6,486 bases of DNA, from the NCBI GenBank assembly GCA_030595525.1, contig JAUVDD010000099.1, forward strand, positions 1 through 6,486, written 5' to 3'. The notes beneath the pieces are model-generated. The model saw only the letters and a list, made by a program, of their open reading frames with translations. It ran no database searches and had not been told where the DNA came from. The stretch is from Puniceicoccales bacterium. GTDB lineage: Bacteria; Verrucomicrobiota; Verrucomicrobiia; Opitutales; Oceanipulchritudinaceae. The position numbers and the translations under genes were made by a program. Each line of letters opens with the position of its first letter. Position 1 is the first letter of the stretch. Of the stretch, positions 1-6,320 are shown one piece after another.

Positions 1-13
1 TGATAATGATTGA

Positions 14-1717
14 TCAGTCGTTCACCTTCACGCCGTGAACCTGAGTAGCCAGGAACTTCTTAATCTCGATCGGGGTATCGCAACCAGTCATCAGCGAGAC
101 TACTATGTTAGCCAATATCGCTAATGGAGCTCCAATCCAGGCAAAGTACCATGGGTTCAGATACAGGGTCACGAAGTCCTGTAAAGGCATTGTGACGCCA
201 TACTTTGAAGCAATAAAGTAGGTGATGGCTATTAATGAGATTCCTCCACCAACACAGACACCGGCCCATGCTCCTGCACGGTTTGAGCCACTCCACCAGA
301 TTCCCAGTACAAATAACGGGAATATTGTACAGCCAGCCAATGAGAACGCGGTGGCTACCAGTTGTGCAATAAGGCCCAGCTTCAGTAGAGCAAGAGAGGC
401 TACGATAATAGCCATGATAATTGTGCCTATACGTGCCATAAGCATCTGGGTCTTCTCGGTCGCGTTCGGATTCAAAGTCTTGTAGTATAAATCGTGTGAT
501 ATGGCCGAAGCTCCTGCTACCAGCAATCCGGATACTGTTGAGAAAGCCGCTGAAACAGCACCTGCTGCCAGCAGTCCAACGATTGGTGCGTAAAGGTCAC
601 CTAACTGGGCTGCGTAAACAACGATTGCATCCTTGTTCAATATTCCGACTTCCGGATTCGAAGAGAGTATTTTTCCGAATGTGGAATATAGTGGAGCACT
701 CCAGTAAAGGAGACAGATAAAGAACAGGCCCCAAACTACTGACAAGCGAGCATCACGGGCACGAGGAACAACATAGAAGCGTTGGATTACGTGAGGTAAT
801 CCGGCGGTTCCGATCATCAATGAGAAACAGATGGCCATCCATTGGAATGAATTCTTTCCCGTCGCGGGATCAAAAGGCATGGCGAACTCTGGCGATGGTA
901 ATATCCCAATGGAATTGCCAATGGCATTGGTCAGGCCCTCCTTTGCCGGAAGTCCGTTAACAATGTCAGTAACTGCTTGTCCGTAACCAATTTGGGGAAT
1001 GAAAATCGTGTATCCAAATTTATAGCACAATAGGAACATTGGAACCATGAACGAAATGATGATGACCACGTACTGGATCTGCATATTCTTTGTCACACCC
1101 ATCATACCGGAAATCAGGGTATAGAGTAACACGACCGAGGATCCGACAATTACGGCGGTTCCGTAGTCAATTCCGAGGATCCATTTGAACATCAATCCGA
1201 TCCCAGCGAATTGTCCGACACAGTAGGAAATGGAAATGAGTAGTGCCAGAATTGCCCCGACGCCACGAAGGCCTTTCGAGTAATACCGGTCTCCGATAAA
1301 GTCAGCCGCGGTGTATTTTCCGTAGCGCCTGACCTGACTTGCCATCAGTACCATCAGGAGAACGTATCCACCCGTCCATCCTACCACGTAAGACAAACCA
1401 TGATAACCGGCACCGTACATGATGGCGGCCATTCCAAGGAACGAGGCAGCGCTCATCCAGTTGGAGGCAATCGCCATCCCTGAGCCAATCGGGGAGATCT
1501 TTCGACCCGCGGCCCAATAGGATTGTGTGTCCTTTGCCCGATTCAAAATGCCCACCATGACGAAGGTGACCAGAATGATGATCAGGATGATCCCAGGGAT
1601 GAGTTTAAAGGAGCCTTCAAGCTCAGTGGCTTGGGCCGTGGCCTCAGCAGCATATGCGCTGGTAGTTAGGAGGAATGCACCAATGGATGCAATAAGTCGT
1701 AAAGTAAAATTCTTCAT
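14..1717 (-). CDS. Sodium:solute symporter, large subunit (ActP-like, VC_2705 type)
   Basis: This gene encodes a 567-residue inner-membrane transporter of the sodium:solute symporter (SSS) family, which imports small organic solutes with Na+. It opens with a likely cleaved signal peptide (hydrophobic residues 7-20, AYA/AE site near 23), as E. coli ActP also has, followed by about 13 hydrophobic segments from residue 38 to 544. Family signatures are visible: YWAAGRKI (68-74 region), the NWMSAASFLGM segment (86-96), GTAGLPHVIQRF (303-314) and AAFSTVSGLLVAGASAISHDLY split over 390-411. S393 and T394 match the Na2-site Ser/Thr pair of the family. Resemblance is to ActP and the VC_2705 subfamily, so acetate or another short carboxylate is a reasonable substrate, but the substrate cannot be read from sequence. 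The ATG at 1717 sits 47 bases after the stop of the small-subunit gene, which indicates one transcript. No strong Shine-Dalgarno sequence precedes it. The family call is firm and the substrate is inference. Confidence 0.93.
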   Translation of the reverse strand: MKNFTLRLIASIGAFLLTTSAYAAEATAQATELEGSFKLIPGIILIIILVTFVMVGILNRAKDTQSYWAAGRKISPIGSGMAIASNWMSAASFLGMAAIMYGAGYHGLSYVVGWTGGYVLLMVLMASQVRRYGKYTAADFIGDRYYSKGLRGVGAILALLISISYCVGQFAGIGLMFKWILGIDYGTAVIVGSSVVLLYTLISGMMGVTKNMQIQYVVIIISFMVPMFLLCYKFGYTIFIPQIGYGQAVTDIVNGLPAKEGLTNAIGNSIGILPSPEFAMPFDPATGKNSFQWMAICFSLMIGTAGLPHVIQRFYVVPRARDARLSVVWGLFFICLLYWSAPLYSTFGKILSSNPEVGILNKDAIVVYAAQLGDLYAPIVGLLAAGAVSAAFSTVSGLLVAGASAISHDLYYKTLNPNATEKTQMLMARIGTIIMAIIVASLALLKLGLIAQLVATAFSLAGCTIFPLFVLGIWWSGSNRAGAWAGVCVGGGISLIAITYFIASKYGVTMPLQDFVTLYLNPWYFAWIGAPLAILANIVVSLMTGCDTPIEIKKFLATQVHGVKVND

Positions 1718-1764
1718 AGCTTTAATAATTGTTTTGTGAGTGCTTCAACAATTTCCGGGTTTGA

Positions 1765-2436
1765 TTAGTCGTGTTCTTCGACGAAGTTGTTTTTTCGATA
1801 CAACTTCTCGATTCTCAACGCGTAAACCAGACAAAGCAGGACGAAGAGTATTAAGAGAAACTGTGCGGTGTACCAGTAATGGAATGGAAATCCGAGGAAT
1901 TTGAGATTCGTTAATGGTCCCTGTGGATGCATGCAGTACTTTTCCATGATATCCGGAAGAGAACTGTCATAGGTGGCTGATTCGGGCTGCACCAGTGAAT
2001 GGGGCAGTAACTCTGTCATAATCTGACCGAACTTAGTTGTCTCCAAACTTAATGCCTTGGCAACAACTTGCGGTTCAAGAGATTGTCCGGGAGTGAACTT
2101 AACGACCGTCATACTCAAGGCCTCCTTCAGTACCACCTTGTCAGGTTCTGAGACAGCAATGTTCTTGCCCAGAACCATTATAAGAGATTTGGAGAGTTCC
2201 TGAAGTTCGGGAGCTGTGGCTTCGCCACTTTGGGCATTTGGCCACACTTCCCTGAAAGTGATCAGGCTTTGCTCCGGGGTGAGCTTGTTTGTCGCGATTA
2301 ACAGGAATTGAAAACCGAAAACAGCTACAAACCAAATAACAATGAACAGGGTGATAAGTCGGTTACTATCCCGAGCGATACCCTTTTTCGGTTTAAAGAA
2401 GTTAATATTATACGAGGTGTCATTCGAATCAGTCAT
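1765..2436 (-). CDS. Symporter small subunit (DUF4212 type) with large inserted loop
   Basis: This gene encodes a 223-residue protein with two membrane helices (about 27-48 and 189-207). The helix flanks match the small partner subunit of VC_2705-type symporters (DUF4212/TIGR03647): a basic N-terminal flank, IWFVAVFGFQFLL (34-46), then FLGFPFHYWYTAQF (180-193) and a basic-acidic tail ending EKLYRKNNFVEEHD. Members of that family are usually about 80-110 residues with a short connecting loop. Here about 125 residues (50-175) lie between the helices. By the positive-inside rule (K16-K18 and R22 on one side; R208, K211 and R214 on the other) both ends are cytoplasmic and the inserted stretch is periplasmic. 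The insert is mostly polar with predicted helical character and one cysteine (C168), and I do not recognise a domain in it. The gene lies directly upstream of the symporter gene, as usual for the pair. The start is the ATG at 2436; the Shine-Dalgarno sequence is weak. Confidence 0.85.
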   Translation of the reverse strand: MTDSNDTSYNINFFKPKKGIARDSNRLITLFIVIWFVAVFGFQFLLIATNKLTPEQSLITFREVWPNAQSGEATAPELQELSKSLIMVLGKNIAVSEPDKVVLKEALSMTVVKFTPGQSLEPQVVAKALSLETTKFGQIMTELLPHSLVQPESATYDSSLPDIMEKYCMHPQGPLTNLKFLGFPFHYWYTAQFLLILFVLLCLVYALRIEKLYRKNNFVEEHD

Positions 2437-2487
2437 ATACCATCAGGTGTTTGAGATTTACTAACAGGGAGGCTAATGGGGCGCCAA

Positions 2488-2517
2488 ATTAAGTTGAGTT
2501 TGACGAGCTAATGTCAA
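2488..2517 (-). promoter_or_regulatory. Putative sigma70-type promoter of the symporter genes
   Basis: On the minus strand a perfect -35 box TTGACA (2512-2517) is followed after 18 bases by CTTAAT (2488-2493), four of six matches to the -10 consensus. Transcription would start near 2481, leaving a leader of about 45 bases before the small-subunit ATG. It would let the symporter pair be expressed independently of the sensor gene upstream. This is prediction from pattern only; the -10 box is imperfect. Confidence 0.45.
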
Positions 2518-2518
2518 A
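2499..2518. promoter_or_regulatory. Inverted repeat TTTGAC-N8-GTCAAA over the -35 box, candidate operator
   Basis: A perfect 6-bp inverted repeat with an 8-base spacer overlaps the -35 element proposed for the symporter promoter. Its size and place fit a binding site for a dimeric regulator. It could also form a short hairpin, but no T-run follows on either strand, so a terminator is less likely. The arms are short and AT-rich, so chance is possible. Confidence 0.3.
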
Positions 2519-2588
2519 TTGAATCAGCTATTAAATATCCTAATGAAAATCAGTGCCTGCCTAATGTCGATAATCGGTGTGCATCGAA

Positions 2589-5183
2589 TCATTCCACCAG
2601 GCTGGGATCGACTCCGAGGAAATCAAAACTCACCTTTGAGTAATATGTGGAGAATGAGGATAACATTTTCCTACAGTCATGCCGTTCGGTATCTGATAGG
2701 TCATCGATATTGATGGTATCGTCTATTGTCCTCAAGTCGCTGTGCTCACGTAGTTGGCTATTGAATCGCAGACGCCAAAAGTAGCTGAAGGCATCCACCA
2801 TTTTCTCGTAAGTATCCTTTTGAAGGACTCCTTTCTCGTGAAGGAGTTTCAGACGTTCCACGGTGGCGGCAGATTCGATTTTATATTTAAGGGCGTAAAT
2901 TCTGGCAAAGACGACAATCGGAGCCAGACATTCCTTGATATTCAGCTTTTGCATGCCATCCCGGCGCTTGGTTTTCAATTGTCCGAAAACATTGAGAGGC
3001 AACTTGTTATCCAGATAGCTGCGGGCAAAACAGGCGAGGAAGACCGGGTGTCGTTCCGCCAATGCAAAAATATTTTCCTGTAGGGCTGCCGGTAATTCAG
3101 AATCTCCATAAAGGTGATGAAAATCCAGGAAGATGTTAACTTCGAGCAAGGAATCCGAATCGGCGTTGCTGAACTTTTCAGCCACGTTATCAGACCATTC
3201 AGACAAAGAGAGGCACCACTTTGGATTGGCGGCCATGATGCCACCTTGGCAAAATGGAAACCCCGCCTGGTCTAGTTTGCTACAAACGCGATTTGTCAGT
3301 TGAAGGAAATATTTCCGGTTATTCTCAAGTTCATCTGGATCACCATCCTCAAAAATCAGGGCGTTGTCCTGGTCGGAGAATAAGGTCATCTCCCTTCTTG
3401 CAGCACTTCCTAATGATAGAAAGGAAAACTTCACTGGAGGTTCATCCAGGTCGCGCAGTGCCAATTGGATGTAACGCCTGACGGTCTCATTGTATGCCTT
3501 GGCTATTAAATCCCTGATTGTTGCGGCATCGGTCGAATGCGTGATTTCATTTTCGATCAACCCAGGGAGCTTGTTCAGGAGGCGGACGACATGTCCTTCA
3601 CTTTCGCTGATCTGAATCTCGCTCAGGAGATTCGGAAAACTATTATCCTCACCGATCGAGGAATCCCTTACGAGGGGTTCAATCAGATCTGCTGTTTTCC
3701 TGACGATGGGTCTCAACGAGATAACGTGGCCATTTTTCTCGGAAAAGAAAATCCTGGAAACCCGCATAACGACGTCCACGAATTCACCATTATGTTTTTT
3801 GGCACGGGCTTCAAATTCCCCCCGCACGGTTCGCCCACGAAAGACGTTTTGAAGATTTAGCCGGGCAACCTTGTTAACGGGAAGGTCGGGAATAATTGAG
3901 GACCAGATTTCCCTGGAGAGGGATTCCTCTTCGCTGCAACCCAACATCCTCTGGAAAGCGAGGTTTGAATAAACATGGTCTCCTTCGAGTTCGAGAATGT
4001 ATCCTTCATTGGATGCTTCCACGAGTGTCCGGTATCGGTCTTTTGCCTCGATTAAACCGGTTTCAGCCATTTTGCGTTTCTTTTCAATCCGCAAACTCTG
4101 CCGCAATAAATACAGAAGCAGGATCACCAGTCCAACGGTGATAAAAGTGAATGCAATAAGGATCTTACGAGTCAGCCTGCCAATCTCATGATCGACATCA
4201 TTCGTATATACGCCCGTACCGATAATCCAACCCCATTCAGGAATCCCACGTACATAGGAAAGCTTGGGTGCCATCCGCTGTGGGTCATCCTTCCATTGCC
4301 AGTAGTATTCCAGGTAGCCTTCGTTGGCATCCTCGACAAGCTTAACGAACTCAACAAACAAAAGCTTTCCACTCTTGTTTTCATCATCCACATAGGAAGA
4401 CAAATCCTTGCCTGTTAAATCAACGCGATAGGGATGCATGACCATTCTCGGGTGCATATCCGTAATCCAGAAGTAATCCTTGTTCTCATCACCATAGCGC
4501 AAAGAGCTGATTTCCCGGACAGCGCGATCCTGGGCTTCCAGCAGCTTCAGGTCGCCATTCTCCACCTGCCTGATGTAATGATGAATGACACTTGAAGCGG
4601 AAGCGGTTAGTTCACGAATCATGAGGCGTTTCTGATCCAATAGATTGTCTTTGAATTGAGGAAGAATCAGCACGAAAATCGAAGATACGAAAAGGAGAAT
4701 AGCGGCGATGGTGGGCAGGAATAAACCAAACCAGAACTGGGTGTTCGTGGTGGACTTCCGCCGGTTCTTGACCGCCTTATAGAACTTATCGCTGAAATAT
4801 TCATCCAGTTCGGTTTTGCTGAGAATACGCTCTGAAACCGAATCATCTTCGTGCTCATGGTACTTCTCGTTGAAGTATCCATCCTCGAAATCACTTTGCA
4901 CGGGCAGGTACCCGTCGTAGTCATCCTTTAAGTGCGTTTCAAATACGCCCTTAATTTGCTCTTTGGAATATTTTCCCTCAAATTCCTTATAGGCATCGTC
5001 CAGTGCCTCCACGCAATGGAGGTACTTGCGGTGTCCATACGGATCAAATCCGTCGGTCTTACCATGGCGCAGGAAATTATCAAAGCCTTCCAGATCGAAA
5101 AAACGGTCGATCCACTTGTGAATGTCTTCCGCTCTGACTCCCACAACTTTTTCGGTATGATCTGCGTGTTCTGAAAGTTTCAC
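2589..5183 (-). CDS. Membrane Cache-PAS sensor fused to DUF294 nucleotidyltransferase
   Basis: This 864-residue protein appears to be a membrane signalling nucleotidyltransferase. Residues 1-147 form a soluble acidic, His-rich module. A membrane helix (about 148-174) is followed by a periplasmic Cache domain of the sCache_2 kind (about 175-335), with DYFWITD (236-242), MVMHP (247-251), DLTGKDLSSY (255-264), KLSYV (307-311) and WGWIIGTGVY (317-326). A second helix (about 340-361) leads into a PAS domain (about 381-495). The C-terminal half is a GlnD-like DUF294 nucleotidyltransferase: GSAARREM (592-599), D604 and D606 of the metal-binding DxD, and FLDFHHLYGD (685-694) supplying a probable third acidic residue, D687. 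The DUF294_C helical domain follows (about 715-857; LNIKECLAPIVVFARIYALK at 747-766). The active-site motifs look intact. No histidine kinase, GGDEF or HAMP motif is seen. The start is GTG at 5183: an in-frame TAA lies 18-21 bases upstream, no in-frame ATG precedes it, and no good Shine-Dalgarno is seen. It lies 152 bases upstream of the symporter pair. Its target, ligand and transferred nucleotide are unknown. Confidence 0.88.
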   Translation of the reverse strand: MKLSEHADHTEKVVGVRAEDIHKWIDRFFDLEGFDNFLRHGKTDGFDPYGHRKYLHCVEALDDAYKEFEGKYSKEQIKGVFETHLKDDYDGYLPVQSDFEDGYFNEKYHEHEDDSVSERILSKTELDEYFSDKFYKAVKNRRKSTTNTQFWFGLFLPTIAAILLFVSSIFVLILPQFKDNLLDQKRLMIRELTASASSVIHHYIRQVENGDLKLLEAQDRAVREISSLRYGDENKDYFWITDMHPRMVMHPYRVDLTGKDLSSYVDDENKSGKLLFVEFVKLVEDANEGYLEYYWQWKDDPQRMAPKLSYVRGIPEWGWIIGTGVYTNDVDHEIGRLTRKILIAFTFITVGLVILLLYLLRQSLRIEKKRKMAETGLIEAKDRYRTLVEASNEGYILELEGDHVYSNLAFQRMLGCSEEESLSREIWSSIIPDLPVNKVARLNLQNVFRGRTVRGEFEARAKKHNGEFVDVVMRVSRIFFSEKNGHVISLRPIVRKTADLIEPLVRDSSIGEDNSFPNLLSEIQISESEGHVVRLLNKLPGLIENEITHSTDAATIRDLIAKAYNETVRRYIQLALRDLDEPPVKFSFLSLGSAARREMTLFSDQDNALIFEDGDPDELENNRKYFLQLTNRVCSKLDQAGFPFCQGGIMAANPKWCLSLSEWSDNVAEKFSNADSDSLLEVNIFLDFHHLYGDSELPAALQENIFALAERHPVFLACFARSYLDNKLPLNVFGQLKTKRRDGMQKLNIKECLAPIVVFARIYALKYKIESAATVERLKLLHEKGVLQKDTYEKMVDAFSYFWRLRFNSQLREHSDLRTIDDTINIDDLSDTERHDCRKMLSSFSTYYSKVSFDFLGVDPSLVE

Positions 5184-5260
5184 CGTGCCAAGACCGGAGC
5201 ATTATCCGTGATGACGATAAGATCAAGAGTTAGTTAATTCACCTGTTTCTGGACCTTTGG

Positions 5261-5986
5261 TCACTTGTATAGAACCAATGAGTGGTTGCGTGGGTGACCA
5301 TATCCGAAACCGATGACAGGATCCCAGCGTCCCCAAGGCCAATCCCCGCTGCCTGGGATTTTCTGTTGGAATCCGTAGAATCCTTCATCTCCCTGGTCGT
5401 CCTGACGGTAGTATCGGATTTCGAAATGCAGGTGAGGGCCGCCTCGTGTCTCATCATAGAGGTGTTTTGAAATCAGGTCGCCCGCTTTAACTATTTGTCC
5501 ATCTAACGAAAGCTCATCCGCTTCATTCAGGTCCAGATCGACGTGCCCGTATAGGGTAACCAATTTGCCGAGGACACGGCCCTTGTCATCCTTGATTACC
5601 TTTTTAACGGCAACATAGTGCCGGTACTTGGGAGCATCTCGGACAGTTGAAACAACTCCACCGTGAGCAGCGAACACTTCCACCTCTGTTTTTCGATTAC
5701 CCACATGCATATCAACTGCCGGGTGGTGCTGCTCCTTGCGGGTTGGACCCTTGCCTGCACCGAATTTACCCATGTCAGGAACCCGGTATTCGGGCCTTTT
5801 CCCTTCGCTGTTCTCCAGTGGATGGTGGAACGGAGCTTTTTGACACATCTTCACCAATGCATCCACCTGTTGCTTCATGGTTTTTTCCGTGTAATAGCTG
5901 GGGGTGAACATATCTGGATATTCAGCTGCTTGAAGGATAAACGGAAAGAGTAGGGCGGAGAGGTATTTTATCGAAGCGGTTCTCAT
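5261..5986 (-). CDS. Secreted M23 (LytM-type) zinc metallopeptidase
   Basis: This gene encodes a 241-residue exported peptidase of the M23 family, whose members cleave peptide cross-bridges in peptidoglycan or act as envelope regulators. A signal peptide covers about residues 1-21 (basic start, hydrophobic LSALLFPFILQAA), with cleavage likely next to EYPDMF and no lipobox. The catalytic domain spans about 85-225. It holds HHPAVDMHV (87-95) with Zn ligands H88 and D92, TLYGHVD (144-150) with H148, and GGPHLHFEIR (182-191) whose HxH gives the third ligand and a catalytic His. All expected active-site residues are present, so it should be active. No LysM, SH3 or coiled-coil segment is seen, and the N-terminal 60 residues after the signal are unassigned. 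I chose the ATG at 5986; a GTG immediately upstream (5989) is equally open and would add one residue. The sensor gene starts 77 bases downstream on the same strand, so cotranscription is possible, but no functional link is evident. Confidence 0.88.
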   Translation of the reverse strand: MRTASIKYLSALLFPFILQAAEYPDMFTPSYYTEKTMKQQVDALVKMCQKAPFHHPLENSEGKRPEYRVPDMGKFGAGKGPTRKEQHHPAVDMHVGNRKTEVEVFAAHGGVVSTVRDAPKYRHYVAVKKVIKDDKGRVLGKLVTLYGHVDLDLNEADELSLDGQIVKAGDLISKHLYDETRGGPHLHFEIRYYRQDDQGDEGFYGFQQKIPGSGDWPWGRWDPVIGFGYGHPRNHSLVLYK

Positions 5987-6073
5987 CACTTCATTACAAT
6001 CCGACTGATCAACATTGGCAAGGGGAATTAGCCTTCTTAGGTACCCGGCTTGTTGCCTTCTTTAGCTCACCTG

Positions 6074-6102
6074 CTTATACCAAAGAAATCAGTCCCACAA
6101 AA
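6074..6102 (-). promoter_or_regulatory. Putative promoter of the M23 peptidase gene
   Basis: On the minus strand TATAAG (6074-6079) matches five of six -10 positions and is preceded by TGG, an extended -10 motif. The region 17 bases upstream (6097-6102) reads TTTTGT, a poor -35 box, which an extended -10 promoter can tolerate. Transcription would start near 6067, giving a leader of about 80 bases. Pattern-based prediction only. Confidence 0.35.
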
Positions 6103-6114
6103 ATTGTTCGTGGG
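6094..6114. promoter_or_regulatory. 21-bp imperfect palindrome upstream of the M23 gene
   Basis: The outer arms CCCAC and GTGGG pair perfectly, and the interior continues the dyad with two mismatches around a central base. It covers the -35 area of the proposed peptidase promoter, where a repressor or activator dimer could bind. It also lies about 15 bases upstream of the tRNA promoter's -35 box on the other strand. A role as hairpin or terminator is less likely because no T-run follows. Confidence 0.3.
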
Positions 6115-6129
6115 CTTGTCGATCAAGAC

Positions 6130-6160
6130 TTGACCAATATCCACATCCCGACTCTATATG
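6130..6160 (+). promoter_or_regulatory. Putative promoter of the tRNA gene
   Basis: TTGACC (6130-6135) matches five of six -35 positions. A TA-rich -10 follows, read either as TCTATA (6153-6158, spacer 17) or TATATG (6155-6160, spacer 19). Transcription would begin around 6166, about a dozen bases before the mature tRNA 5' end, which is normal for a tRNA leader processed by RNase P. It is divergent from the peptidase promoter. Confidence 0.45.
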
Positions 6161-6178
6161 AGCCCTTATTTATTCTGC

Positions 6179-6254
<76 letters not shown>

Positions 6255-6320
6255 TGCTTCGTCGGGTCTACACCAAAAAGTGGGGAACACACATTTATTT
6301 GAGGGTTCATTGTGTTTGGA
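6255..6320. mobile_element. Probable terminal region of the ISL3-family element
   Basis: Because the transposase stop is at 6321, the element's end must fall between the tRNA 3' end and about 6310. A GGGTTC start at 6303, and the GGGG run at 6282-6285, are possible outer ends, since ISL3-family inverted repeats often begin with GG. A short inverted pair, AACACA (6286-6291) and TGTGTT (6311-6316), is also present. Without the other end neither the terminal repeat nor the 8-bp target duplication typical of the family can be defined. Confidence 0.3.

Noticed and set aside
222..485. 87-residue plus-strand open frame opposite the symporter
   Set aside because: The minus strand here encodes conserved symporter helices; the plus-strand peptide is low-complexity and family-less.
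14..1717. Assignment of the symporter as PutP (proline) or a specific acetate permease gene symbol
   Set aside because: Motifs are closer to ActP/VC_2705 than PutP, and the paired DUF4212 subunit supports that, but substrate specificity cannot be read from the sequence.
2437..2588. Rho-independent terminator after the sensor gene
   Set aside because: The only hairpin-capable repeat (TTTGAC/GTCAAA) is weak, AT-rich and not followed by a T-run.
3537..3860. 107-residue plus-strand open frame, and other antisense frames within 2589-5183
   Set aside because: They lie opposite the long sensor gene, whose recognisable domains run continuously through the region; the antisense peptides show no recognisable motif.
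2589..5183. Interpretation of the sensor as a histidine kinase, chemoreceptor or diguanylate cyclase
   Set aside because: After the PAS domain there is no H-box, ATPase N/G boxes, MCP hairpin or GGDEF motif; the C-terminal half instead carries nucleotidyltransferase motifs.
5184..5260. Separate promoter or operator for the sensor gene (TTGATC, and TTATC-N9-GATAA at 5202-5220)
   Set aside because: No -10 box is found at an acceptable distance from TTGATC, and the inverted repeat has only 5-bp arms; readthrough from the peptidase gene remains possible.
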